From an uncultured Pelagibacteraceae bacterium (GTDB lineage: Bacteria > Pseudomonadota > Alphaproteobacteria > Pelagibacterales > Pelagibacteraceae), in assembly GCA_902536575.1 (NCBI GenBank), contig CACAYA010000002.1:1-60073 (forward strand): DNA of 60,073 bases, in the 5' to 3' direction. The notes beneath the pieces are model-generated. The model had not been told where the DNA came from. It saw nothing but the letters and a program-made list of their open reading frames with translations, and ran no database searches. Within the stretch, counting starts at the first letter, position 1, and each line of letters begins with the position of its first letter. A program made the translations under genes and the position numbers. This document shows, piece by piece, positions 9,328 to 16,803 of this stretch.

Positions 9328-10268
9328 TGGTAATTGACGAAAAATTTATAGATCAATTTGTGAATGTTACATCAAAAGCAGCTATTGCTTCATATCCTTT
9401 AGTTGGAAAAAATGACAAAGTTGCAGCAGATAAAGCAGCTGTTGACTCGATGAGAAACGAATTAAATCAATTAAATGTTAATGGTAAAATAGTTATTGGT
9501 GAAGGTGAACTTGACGAAGCTCCAATGTTATATATTGGAGAAAAAGTTGGCACAACTAATGGGCCTGAAATTGATATTGCTGTTGATCCTTTAGAGGGTA
9601 CTAATTTTGCTGCAAATAATCTCCCAGGTGCTTTGTCAGTCATTGCTATAGCTGAAAAAAGTAATCTCTTCAACGCTCCAGAAACATATATGGAAAAAAT
9701 TTCTGCAAAAGTAAGTGAAACGGGCATTATTGATTTAGATTACTCGGTTAAGGAAAATATTTTTAATTTATCTGAATATTTAAATAAAAAACCTGAAAAT
9801 ATAACTGCCTGTGTTATGGATAGACCAAGGCATAAAGATATCATAAATGAATTAAATATATTAGGAGTTAATATAAAATTAATTGCTGATGGTGATGTAT
9901 CAGGGGCCTTATTAGTAACTGATGATAAATATGGTGTAGATATTTTTCTTGGTATAGGAGGTGGTCCAGAAGGTGTTTTAGCTGCAGCTGCCCTTGACAC
10001 CTTTAAATGTAGTTTTCAGGGAAGATTTTTATTTAATACTGATGAAGATAAGATTAGAGCTAATAAAATGGGAATTCAAAATTTAACAAAAAAATATGAA
10101 TTAAAGGAAATTGTCAAAGGTGATTCAATTTTTTGTGCAACAGGCATAACATCAGGGGATTTAGTTTCAGGTATAAAAATTGAAAATAATGAATTCATCA
10201 CTGAAACTTTGGTAACGCATAAGAGCTCAGGTATGAAAAAAGTAATTAAAAAAGTTATAAATAGATGA
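9327..10268 (+). CDS. glpX: Class II fructose-1,6-bisphosphatase
   Basis: Hydrolyses fructose 1,6-bisphosphate to fructose 6-phosphate, the committed step of gluconeogenesis. GlpX-type motifs are present: GEGELDEAPML near residue 58, DPLEGTN near 88, MDRPRHK near 168, and GIGGGPEG near 212. The 313-residue length is normal. Its ATG overlaps the sbmA stop codon, suggesting coupled translation. It is the last protein gene before tRNA-Glu, which has about 70 nt of upstream spacer. Confidence 0.94.
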   Translation: MVIDEKFIDQFVNVTSKAAIASYPLVGKNDKVAADKAAVDSMRNELNQLNVNGKIVIGEGELDEAPMLYIGEKVGTTNGPEIDIAVDPLEGTNFAANNLPGALSVIAIAEKSNLFNAPETYMEKISAKVSETGIIDLDYSVKENIFNLSEYLNKKPENITACVMDRPRHKDIINELNILGVNIKLIADGDVSGALLVTDDKYGVDIFLGIGGGPEGVLAAAALDTFKCSFQGRFLFNTDEDKIRANKMGIQNLTKKYELKEIVKGDSIFCATGITSGDLVSGIKIENNEFITETLVTHKSSGMKKVIKKVINR

Positions 10269-10337
10269 TGTTAAATATTATCATAAATCTATTAAGGCTT
10301 GATTAATATACTTTTTTACAATAAAAAACAGCAATTT

Positions 10338-10412
10338 GGTCCCTTCGTCTATCGGTTAGGACACGTGGTTTTCATCCTCGAAAGAGGGGTTCGATTCCCC
10401 TAGGGACCGCCA
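10338..10412 (+). tRNA. tRNA-Glu (anticodon TTC)
   Basis: A 75-nt cloverleaf. The acceptor GGTCCCT (10338-10344) pairs with AGGGACC (10402-10408), with discriminator G and encoded CCA (10410-10412). The anticodon arm CGTGG-TTTTCAT-CCTCG gives anticodon TTC, with a T-T mismatch in the middle of the stem. The T-arm is AGGGG-TTCGATT-CCCCT. The GIY-YIG gene starts 5 nt after CCA. The tRNA marks the left border of the accessory region. Confidence 0.97.
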
Positions 10413-10417
10413 AACTT

Positions 10418-10672
10418 ATGCATTATTTTACATATATGCTAAAATCAGTTTCTCCTGGCATTAAAAAAACTTACGTTGGTTATACTAATAATATTAGAAA
10501 AAGATTATTAAAACACAATTCAAATGCTGGAGCAAAAACTACAAAAGGATATAAATGGGTAGTTATATATTTTAAAAAATTTAAAAATAAACATGAAGCA
10601 ATGTCATATGAATATAAACTTAAAAACAATAGATCTCTTAGAAAACAAATATTAAATAAATCAAAAGAATGA
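10418..10672 (+). CDS. GIY-YIG domain protein (UPF0213/YhbQ-like)
   Basis: An 84-residue stand-alone GIY-YIG nuclease domain. The GIY and YIG strands appear as YML near residue 6 and YVGYT near 19-23, followed by NNIRKRLLKHN, the GAKTTKGYKW segment and a conserved EYKLK helix. Relatives are small proteins of unclear role, some with DNA strand-cleavage activity. The start is 5 nt after the tRNA-Glu CCA end, and the stop overlaps the next glycosyltransferase start (ATGA). It may be an ordinary housekeeping gene or the left end of the accessory region. Confidence 0.85.
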   Translation: MHYFTYMLKSVSPGIKKTYVGYTNNIRKRLLKHNSNAGAKTTKGYKWVVIYFKKFKNKHEAMSYEYKLKNNRSLRKQILNKSKE

Positions 10673-12777
10673 AAATTTCAATTTTACTACCTTATAAAGA
10701 AAATTTTTCAAAAACATATGCTGGGGCAGTTTCTATTTCAATAAGAGATACAGTTAAAGAAAGTAAGTATAAAAAAAACATTTATATTTACGGAAATACA
10801 AATTTTAAAAACAAACTTTTAAAGAATTATATAAATATTAAATTTTCTACAAATTTTCTACAAAGTTCCTCAAAAAATTATATTTTAAGTTTTTTAGAAG
10901 AAGAAAGTAAAAATAGATCATCATTAATCGAAATGCATAATAGGCCATCATATGTTAAATTTTTATCAAATTTGAAGTATACAAAAAAAGTTCTTTATTT
11001 TCACAATGATCCACTTGAAATGAGTGGTTCAAGGACAATTGACGAAAGGCTATTTCTAATAAATAATTTAGATAAAATTATTTTCAATAGCAATTGGTCT
11101 AAAAGTAGATTTATTAACAATCTGAGTGTAAAAAATAAAATTTCCCCAAAATTAATTGTTATTAAACAGTCAATAAATAAACCGAAAATCAATTTAAAGA
11201 CAAAAAAAAAAATTATAACTTTTATTGGTAAACTTAATTCAGCAAAAGGTTATGATCTTTTTGGAAAAGCAATTTTAAAGATTTTAAATAAATATCCCGA
11301 ATGGAAATCTGTAGTTATTGGTGATGAACCAAGAGAAAAAATTTTTTTTAGACATAAGAGACTAAAAATTCTTGGCTTCCAAAGTCATGATAAAGTCTTA
11401 TCATATTTGAGAAGTGCATCTATATCAGTAACATGCTCAAGATGGAATGAGCCTTTTGGAAGATCTAGTTTGGAGGCTGCTAGTAGAGGCTGTGCTGTTA
11501 TAATTAGTAATAAAGGAGGTCTCCCTGAAACAATAACAGATGGTATTATTTTAAAGAAACTTAATGTAATTAATATTTTTAAAAGTATAGAAAAAGTAAT
11601 TTTAAATAAAAAATATAGAAAAAATTTACAGGAATTATCTTTAAAAAATTTTTTTTTAACAAATAAATTTGCAAGTAAAAAAATTGACCAATATAGAGAT
11701 TTAATTATCGGTTCACAAAATAATAATAATAAAAATAAACATTTAAAAATTTTGCACGTCACAAATCTAAATGAGAGACATAATGGAAGGCTTTTTTATA
11801 ATACTGGTAGAAGAATTAATAATGGTCTTATTAGGTTAAGCCATAATGTAATGACAATTAGTGATCGAGATATTGTCAGTAATAATAGAAAATTATCTGA
11901 TATAGACGGTTCAAAAACTTTAAATGAAATTTTTATTAAAACCGTGGATACTTTTAACCCAGATTTAATTATTTTAGGTCATGCTGATTTAATTAAAAAA
12001 AAATCTATTCAAGATATCAAGAAAAATAATCCAGAAATCAAAGTCTGTCAGTGGTTTCTTGATAGAATGGACTCTCAATGGATGATAAACAAAAAAAGAT
12101 TTTTAGAAAAAATTGATGCAATCGACGCAAGTTTTTGCACAACAGATCCAAATGTTCTTAATTTTAATAAGAAGAACAAAGTTTTTTATATACCTAATCC
12201 TGTTGATGCTTCTTTTGAAAATTTAAAAGTTTATGAAAATAAAAATCCTGAATATGACCTTTTTTTTGCAATGTCCCATGGCGTACACAGAGGTAGGTTG
12301 AAGAGGGGGAAATTTGATCAACGAGAAATATTTTTAAAAAAATTGATTAAAAATAATCCCAATAAAAAATATGATTTTTATGGTTTTGATAATACAGAAC
12401 CTTTATGGGGGGATGATTTTAAAAAGCAAATTTACAAATCGAAAATGGCACTCAATTTGAGCCAAGGAAAACCTTTAAAATATTATAGTAGTGATAGAAT
12501 TGCACAATTAATTGGAAATGGTTTATTAACTTTTATAGATGAAAAAACTAAATATAACGATTTTTTTTCTAAAGATGAAGTTGTATTTTATAAAAATCAA
12601 AATGATCTAAAAAAGAAAATAAATTTGATGCTAAAAAATGACAAATTAAGAGTATCCATGTCAAAAAAAGGTCGAAACAAATACCATAAATACTTTAATT
12701 CCGATCTTGTTGCAGAATATATAATTAATAAAACTTTTAATATTAAAAAAAAATATTACTGGGAAAAAAAAAATTAA
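10669..12777 (+). CDS. Two-domain glycosyltransferase (GT4 plus CgeB-like GT)
   Basis: A 702-residue protein made of two glycosyltransferase units. The N-terminal half (about 1-345) is a GT-B fold GT4-type enzyme: an FIGKLNSAKGYD segment near 185, a GFQSHDKVLSYL motif near 240, and EPFGRSSLEAASRG near 262, which holds the paired glutamates of the nucleotide-sugar site. The C-terminal half (about 358-700) begins anew with LKILHVTNLN and resembles CgeB/DUF3880-like transferases (LILGHAD, CQWFLDR, YIPNPVD, LNLSQG and YYSSDRIAQLIGNG). It overlaps genes on both sides. Probably cytoplasmic; it would build a surface polysaccharide or LPS. Sugar specificity cannot be read from sequence. Confidence 0.82.
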   Translation: MKISILLPYKENFSKTYAGAVSISIRDTVKESKYKKNIYIYGNTNFKNKLLKNYINIKFSTNFLQSSSKNYILSFLEEESKNRSSLIEMHNRPSYVKFLSNLKYTKKVLYFHNDPLEMSGSRTIDERLFLINNLDKIIFNSNWSKSRFINNLSVKNKISPKLIVIKQSINKPKINLKTKKKIITFIGKLNSAKGYDLFGKAILKILNKYPEWKSVVIGDEPREKIFFRHKRLKILGFQSHDKVLSYLRSASISVTCSRWNEPFGRSSLEAASRGCAVIISNKGGLPETITDGIILKKLNVINIFKSIEKVILNKKYRKNLQELSLKNFFLTNKFASKKIDQYRDLIIGSQNNNNKNKHLKILHVTNLNERHNGRLFYNTGRRINNGLIRLSHNVMTISDRDIVSNNRKLSDIDGSKTLNEIFIKTVDTFNPDLIILGHADLIKKKSIQDIKKNNPEIKVCQWFLDRMDSQWMINKKRFLEKIDAIDASFCTTDPNVLNFNKKNKVFYIPNPVDASFENLKVYENKNPEYDLFFAMSHGVHRGRLKRGKFDQREIFLKKLIKNNPNKKYDFYGFDNTEPLWGDDFKKQIYKSKMALNLSQGKPLKYYSSDRIAQLIGNGLLTFIDEKTKYNDFFSKDEVVFYKNQNDLKKKINLMLKNDKLRVSMSKKGRNKYHKYFNSDLVAEYIINKTFNIKKKYYWEKKN

Positions 12778-13664
12778 TGTTTTCAATTTTAATTCCCACA
12801 TTCAATAACCTAGAATATTTAAAATTATGCATATCAAGTCTAGAGAAAAACTCAAAATATTCCCATCAAATTGTACCCCATGTTAATATCGGAGATGATG
12901 GAACTCTAGAATATCTAAAAAAAAAAAATATAGAATATAGTTATACAAAATATAATTCAGGCATATGCGAAGGTATAAACAAAGCTTCTAAATTGAGTAA
13001 ATTTGATTATATTTTATATGCACATGATGATTTTTACTTTTGTCCTAACTGGGATGAAATTTTATTTAATGAGGTAAAAAATATTGGTCACAATAATTTC
13101 TACTTATCTGGTACCATGATGCACGCAGGTCAAATTTCATTTAATTGTGGTGACAACGCATCAAATTTCGATGAAAAAAAATTTTTAAATAATTATAAAA
13201 ATTTTAATTATTTTGATTTTCAAGGATCCACATGGGCACCGCATCTAATACATAAAGATTTATGGAAAAAGGTAGGTGGTTTAAGCGAGGAATACTTTCC
13301 TGGTACTGGTTCTGATCCAGATCTTAATATGAAGCTGTGGAGGGAAGGTGTAAGAATATTTAAAGGATTAAATAATTTTAAAGTATATCATTTTGGTTCT
13401 ATTGTGACAAGAAAGTATAAATATCACCCCTCCGTAACAACTGAGTCCGGAAGTAAAGGTGGAAAAATATTTTTATTAAAGTGGGGTATCTCAATTAAAT
13501 TCTTTAAAAAATTTTATCTTCAATCTAATATAAAATATGAGAGAGAACTTACACACCCTAAATATACTATAAATTTTTTATTAAATTACCTGGTTTGTAA
13601 ACTATCTTTTTTTTATTTAAAATTTTTTTATAGAAAAATTTCAATTAGAAGGGGTTCAACATAA
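12777..13664 (+). CDS. Glycosyltransferase family 2
   Basis: GT-A fold transferase, 295 residues. The N-terminus FSILIPTFNNLEYLK is the usual GT2 start. An AHDD sequence near residue 82 fills the place of the DXD metal/nucleotide-sugar motif, and GTGSDPDLNMKLW near 178 corresponds to the catalytic-base region. A hydrophobic, basic C-terminus (about 262-290) may anchor it to the membrane. It starts on the last base of the upstream transferase stop codon and precedes the 2OG oxygenase by 15 nt. Probably part of surface-glycan assembly. Confidence 0.85.
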   Translation: MFSILIPTFNNLEYLKLCISSLEKNSKYSHQIVPHVNIGDDGTLEYLKKKNIEYSYTKYNSGICEGINKASKLSKFDYILYAHDDFYFCPNWDEILFNEVKNIGHNNFYLSGTMMHAGQISFNCGDNASNFDEKKFLNNYKNFNYFDFQGSTWAPHLIHKDLWKKVGGLSEEYFPGTGSDPDLNMKLWREGVRIFKGLNNFKVYHFGSIVTRKYKYHPSVTTESGSKGGKIFLLKWGISIKFFKKFYLQSNIKYERELTHPKYTINFLLNYLVCKLSFFYLKFFYRKISIRRGST

Positions 13665-13679
13665 AAAATTTTTACTCTC

Positions 13680-14480
13680 ATGAATATAATAAATAAAAGG
13701 TATTATAATTTAGAGCAATTTTCAAAAAATTTTAAAGATGCTAAACCATATCCTCATATAGTATTAGACAACTTTTTAATTGATTCCTTTTTTAAAAATT
13801 TAAATTTAGAAAATTATAAATTAAGTCAAAACACTGGAAGATCCTTTAACACCAATCTAGAAAAGAATAAATGGACTAGTAAGAATGAAATTTTGTCTAA
13901 AAATCTAAAATTAATTATTGATGAGCTAAATAAAAAAGATTTTTTGGAAAACTTATACAAGTTAACAGGTATTACTGATCTGTTTTCAACAACCGAAGGC
14001 AATACATCTTTGGCAAATTACCATGAAATGTATGAATCTGGTTTTTTAGGCACGCATGTGGATCATTCATCAGAACCAATTACTGGCTTACCTCATGTTT
14101 TAAATATAATTCTCTATTTATCCAAAGACTGGAAAAGTTTGTGGGGAGGGTCGACTATACTTGCTGATAAAAATGGTCGTAAAATTGAAAAATTAATAGA
14201 TTTTGTTCCTAACCGCGCAGTAATTTTTTTACATACTCCATTCTCGTTTCATGGGGTTACTGAAATTAAAAAAAGTCCAATAAAAAGATCAACTATATAT
14301 GTTGATTATTACTCTAAAAATAAAGATCCATATAATCATTTCAATCTACTATTTAAAAAAGTATGGTTCAAACACCCTACAACATTTATACTTCCTAATT
14401 TAAAAGATTATTTTCAAATAAAAAATCAAAGTTATTTAAAAAAAATGATTAAACATAAGGTTAAAGCCTTTTTTTCTTAA
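13680..14480 (+). CDS. 2OG-Fe(II) oxygenase (prolyl 4-hydroxylase-like)
   Basis: A 266-residue non-heme iron dioxygenase of the 2-oxoglutarate family. The iron triad is visible as H126-x-D128 (THVDHS) and H191 (FHGV), with R203 (KRSTIYVDYY) as the likely 2-oxoglutarate carboxylate ligand. A WGGSTIL segment near 155 fits the double-stranded beta-helix of P4H-type enzymes. It lies between glycosyltransferases, so a sugar, lipid or glycopeptide substrate is plausible, but the substrate is unknown. Its end is 20 nt from the convergent GT2 gene, leaving no room for a separate terminator. Confidence 0.82.
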   Translation: MNIINKRYYNLEQFSKNFKDAKPYPHIVLDNFLIDSFFKNLNLENYKLSQNTGRSFNTNLEKNKWTSKNEILSKNLKLIIDELNKKDFLENLYKLTGITDLFSTTEGNTSLANYHEMYESGFLGTHVDHSSEPITGLPHVLNIILYLSKDWKSLWGGSTILADKNGRKIEKLIDFVPNRAVIFLHTPFSFHGVTEIKKSPIKRSTIYVDYYSKNKDPYNHFNLLFKKVWFKHPTTFILPNLKDYFQIKNQSYLKKMIKHKVKAFFS

Positions 14481-14500
14481 CTATACTTTATCGAGTAACA

Positions 14501-15355
14501 TTATAAATTAAAGTTTTTATCGTATTTTGATCTTTTGTACGAGCTATAACCAAAAATTGATACTACTAATCCTTCTATTTTGAAATATAGATATTTTGTT
14601 TTTTTAGGATTTATTAATAAATTTAAAATCATTTGAAAAAAATTCATTATTAAACTAGGTAAACATTTTTTTAAACTAGCAAAATATCCTAAATATTTTT
14701 TATAGTAATAAAATTTCGACCATTGTCCATGCCATCCAGATAAATAATATGCGTAATCTTTCTCATCTTTATTTTTAAATATCGCTGAACCACTACCTCT
14801 CTTTTTATGGAAATGATATGAATTTGAAATTAAAAATAATTTATACTTTTTTAATCTGCACTTAGTAAAATAATCATTATCCTCATAATATAGAAATATA
14901 TTTTTATCAAAACCATTTAGTTTCTTAAATATTTTAGTATTAAATAGCATTGCACCACCTGTCAATGTTTCTTGTTCGACTATAATTTTTTTTTTATAAG
15001 TTTTTTTATTACCCTTAAGATTAGGACTTACTGCACCGAATTTTTTTATTCTTTTACAACTATTTAATAATAATGTTATTGTGTTCTTATATATTTTTGT
15101 ATCTGGATTGATGACAAAAAAATATTTAGTTTTTATGAGTTTTGAGGCATGATTAATTGCATTACCATATCCAATATTGTTTCTTAATATAACTTTCACG
15201 TTTTTATTTTTTTTTTCTAATTTATCTTTAAGTTTTTTGTCTTGGGAATTTTCAACAATAATAATTTTTGTTTTTTTTGAAATATTTTTAACATGCCTAA
15301 TAATTCTTTTTTTTGAATTGTAAGACGGAATAACGACAGTAACAGATCTTGTCAT
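14501..15355 (-). CDS. Glycosyltransferase family 2 (rhamnosyltransferase-like)
   Basis: GT-A fold transferase, 284 residues. The N-terminus VTVVIPSYNS is the GT2 nucleotide-binding start; NPDT near residue 90 matches the DXD position, a GGAMLF segment near 140 and LYYEDNDYF near 162 resemble rhamnosyl- or galactofuranosyltransferase-type GT2 enzymes. The C-terminal third is basic and aromatic with a hydrophobic stretch near 240. Its ATG is immediately next to the stop of the tyrosine recombinase, with no spacing, so the two are very probably co-transcribed, an odd pairing. Confidence 0.84.
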   Translation of the reverse strand: MTRSVTVVIPSYNSKKRIIRHVKNISKKTKIIIVENSQDKKLKDKLEKKNKNVKVILRNNIGYGNAINHASKLIKTKYFFVINPDTKIYKNTITLLLNSCKRIKKFGAVSPNLKGNKKTYKKKIIVEQETLTGGAMLFNTKIFKKLNGFDKNIFLYYEDNDYFTKCRLKKYKLFLISNSYHFHKKRGSGSAIFKNKDEKDYAYYLSGWHGQWSKFYYYKKYLGYFASLKKCLPSLIMNFFQMILNLLINPKKTKYLYFKIEGLVVSIFGYSSYKRSKYDKNFNL

Positions 15356-16309
15356 TTAAATTTTGATTTTATTAAGTGGATTATTTTTAAATAAATTTGC
15401 TTCTTTAATATATCTTCTTACCATTTCTGTTGTTTTATGGCCTGTCATTGCCATAATACTTCTTTCATCAGCCCCAGACTCAGCAGCTACTGTTGCAAAA
15501 CCTGACCTTAAACTATGACCTGCAAAATTTTTGTTTTCGATTCCTGCTAACTTTAAATACTCTTTCATTAATAAAACTACAGATTGGTCAGTTAATCTTT
15601 TGTCTGTTAATGATAAACCTTTAGAAAATCTTCTAAAAATAGGTCCAGACTTAATTTTAGAAATTTCTAACCATTTTTTTAGATTTGTAACAGGACAGTA
15701 AATTTCATTATCGAAGTAGGGTAGTCCTTTAGTCATTCCTTCTCCGAATTGATCAGTTTTTGATCTTTTAATAATGATTTTTAAACCTTCAGGAACAAAT
15801 TCTAAATCTTCATGATCAATTGAAATCAGTTCGGTTCTTCTAAAGCCTCCACCAAAGCCAATTAAGATTAATGATTTATCTCTAAGTTTTTTTATTTCCT
15901 CAGTTTTTTGTTCATTTATTACATTAATAATTAATTTTAAATGATTGATTAATATAGGTTTTTTACCTTTCTGAATGCTACCTTTAACTCTTCTTATTCC
16001 CATTAAATTTTCAACTATGATTGGATGTTTAGTGTCTAGATAATGCCCTTTCAACTTATGAACCATGCTTATTGATACTAATCTTCGTCTTAAAGTGCTT
16101 ATTTTTGAGTTTTTAGAGAGATGGGTAAGGTACAATGAAACTATTTTCGGCTCTGTTGGTAATGAATTTAATCCATGTTTTGCACAAAAAGCTCCAAAGT
16201 CTTTAAAGTCCGACTTATAAGCTCTTAACGTATTATTTGCCTTTGAGCTTTTAAGATTATTTAAAGTTGCCTCATGAAGTGATTTTAGGTCTGTTGTCAG
16301 TTCATTCAT
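15356..16309 (-). CDS. Tyrosine recombinase / site-specific integrase
   Basis: A 317-residue tyrosine recombinase. An N-terminal SAM-like core-binding domain (about 5-105, with NNTLRAYKSDFKDF) precedes the catalytic domain. All active-site residues are present: Arg (about 157/158, FRRTEL), Lys 184 (SKTDQ), H265-x-x-R268 (HSLR), H291 (GHKT) and the nucleophile Tyr 300 (RRYI), so the enzyme looks functional. A good promoter and an inverted repeat lie directly upstream. It probably integrates or rearranges the surrounding glycan island. It is more like mobile-element integrases than XerC/XerD; no excisionase or phage genes are nearby. Confidence 0.92.
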   Translation of the reverse strand: MNELTTDLKSLHEATLNNLKSSKANNTLRAYKSDFKDFGAFCAKHGLNSLPTEPKIVSLYLTHLSKNSKISTLRRRLVSISMVHKLKGHYLDTKHPIIVENLMGIRRVKGSIQKGKKPILINHLKLIINVINEQKTEEIKKLRDKSLILIGFGGGFRRTELISIDHEDLEFVPEGLKIIIKRSKTDQFGEGMTKGLPYFDNEIYCPVTNLKKWLEISKIKSGPIFRRFSKGLSLTDKRLTDQSVVLLMKEYLKLAGIENKNFAGHSLRSGFATVAAESGADERSIMAMTGHKTTEMVRRYIKEANLFKNNPLNKIKI

Positions 16310-16320
16310 ATAATTACTAT

Positions 16321-16339
16321 TGATAACAATTAATTATCA
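16321..16339. promoter_or_regulatory. Inverted repeat before the recombinase gene (operator or core site)
   Basis: TGATAA, a 7-nt spacer, then TTATCA, 12 nt before the recombinase start codon and just downstream of its predicted -10 box. The position suits an autoregulatory operator. The arm and spacer lengths also resemble a tyrosine-recombinase core site. Sequence alone does not separate the two. Confidence 0.4.
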
Positions 16340-16342
16340 TTA

Positions 16343-16371
16343 GTAATATATTAGATGATTTTTAATGTCAA
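16343..16371 (-). promoter_or_regulatory. Promoter of the recombinase-GT2 unit
   Basis: On the minus strand: TTGACA (16371-16366), 17 nt, then TATTAC (16348-16343). The -35 box is a perfect consensus. An alternative -10, TATATT, would give a 15-nt spacer. Initiation would fall at about 16336, inside the inverted repeat. Confidence 0.55.
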
Positions 16372-16390
16372 TAGTTTAAAAAAATAAATT

Positions 16391-16567
16391 ATGGCTTCAA
16401 TGAACGGATTAATAGAACCTAATTATTTTCTTATTACAGCTATAGCTTTTGCAATTCTAAGCATTATTCAATATAAGAAAGCTGGAAAAACTATTGAGAC
16501 AATATATTTGTCAATTCTATTTATATTTTTTCTAATAAGCTATTTTATACTTGTGTTTGGTGATTAG
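16391..16567 (+). CDS. Small two-helix membrane protein, unknown function
   Basis: A 58-codon reading frame from ATG to TAG. It encodes two hydrophobic segments (about residues 11-26 and 39-56) separated by a short basic hinge (QYKKAGKT), the layout of a small hairpin membrane protein. I do not recognise the family. It is divergent from the recombinase with about 80 nt between them and precedes the GC-rich element. Its composition and clear two-helix pattern favour a real gene over chance, but it is short and has no obvious Shine-Dalgarno sequence. Confidence 0.5.
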   Translation: MASMNGLIEPNYFLITAIAFAILSIIQYKKAGKTIETIYLSILFIFFLISYFILVFGD

Positions 16568-16661
16568 AATTATCCCCATCATTCACAGGTCATAATCAAA
16601 AAATAAAAAAACAACTAAAAAGTGATACAAATAGATAATATAGCTGATATATTACAATTAA

Positions 16662-16792
16662 TTAAGGGGCAACCCTTAACTGGCCAGCTGGAGAAAAACC
16701 GCAAGGAACAATTTCAGAGGGCAGAAAGTTTCGCGGGGGATCGCTGAACGCGCGAAGCGGGTGGCATGGCGATAGCGAGTCAACGACGTGCC
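16662..16792 (+). ncRNA. GC-rich structured element, candidate non-coding RNA (unassigned)
   Basis: About 127 nt (16666-16792) with roughly 59% G+C by hand count, in a surrounding near 25-30%. It opens with a perfect 7-bp hairpin, TTAAGGG-GCAA-CCCTTAA (16662-16679), closed by a GNRA tetraloop. A second small CC-GCAA-GG hairpin follows near 16699-16706, then CGCT/AGCG and CGCG/CGCG pairings (16732-16760) and a GGCA/TGCC closure (16763-16792). The high G+C and hairpins point to selection on RNA structure. I see no T-loop, SRP, RNase P, tmRNA or known riboswitch signature. Strand is taken as + because the following hairpin and gene read that way, and this is not certain. Confidence 0.5.
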
Positions 16793-16803
16793 TATAACTA
16801 CAG

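Noticed and set aside
16738..16763. Resemblance of CGCTGAA...AAGCGG to a helix near the 3' end of 23S rRNA
   Set aside because: Only this short hairpin matches; the flanking sequences do not continue the rRNA.
16662..16792. The GC-rich element as tmRNA, RNase P RNA, SRP RNA, 6S RNA or an integron attC site
   Set aside because: No T-loop GTTCRA, no GAGGAAAGTC, no SRP loop, no long self-pairing rod with bubble, and no RYYYAAC/GTTRRRY pair in the right positions.
16666..16800. The GC-rich element as part of a protein (a 44-codon open frame on the + strand after a TAA)
   Set aside because: There is no start codon, the frame begins at a stop, composition is far from neighbouring genes, and hairpins dominate. 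A decayed foreign gene cannot be fully excluded.
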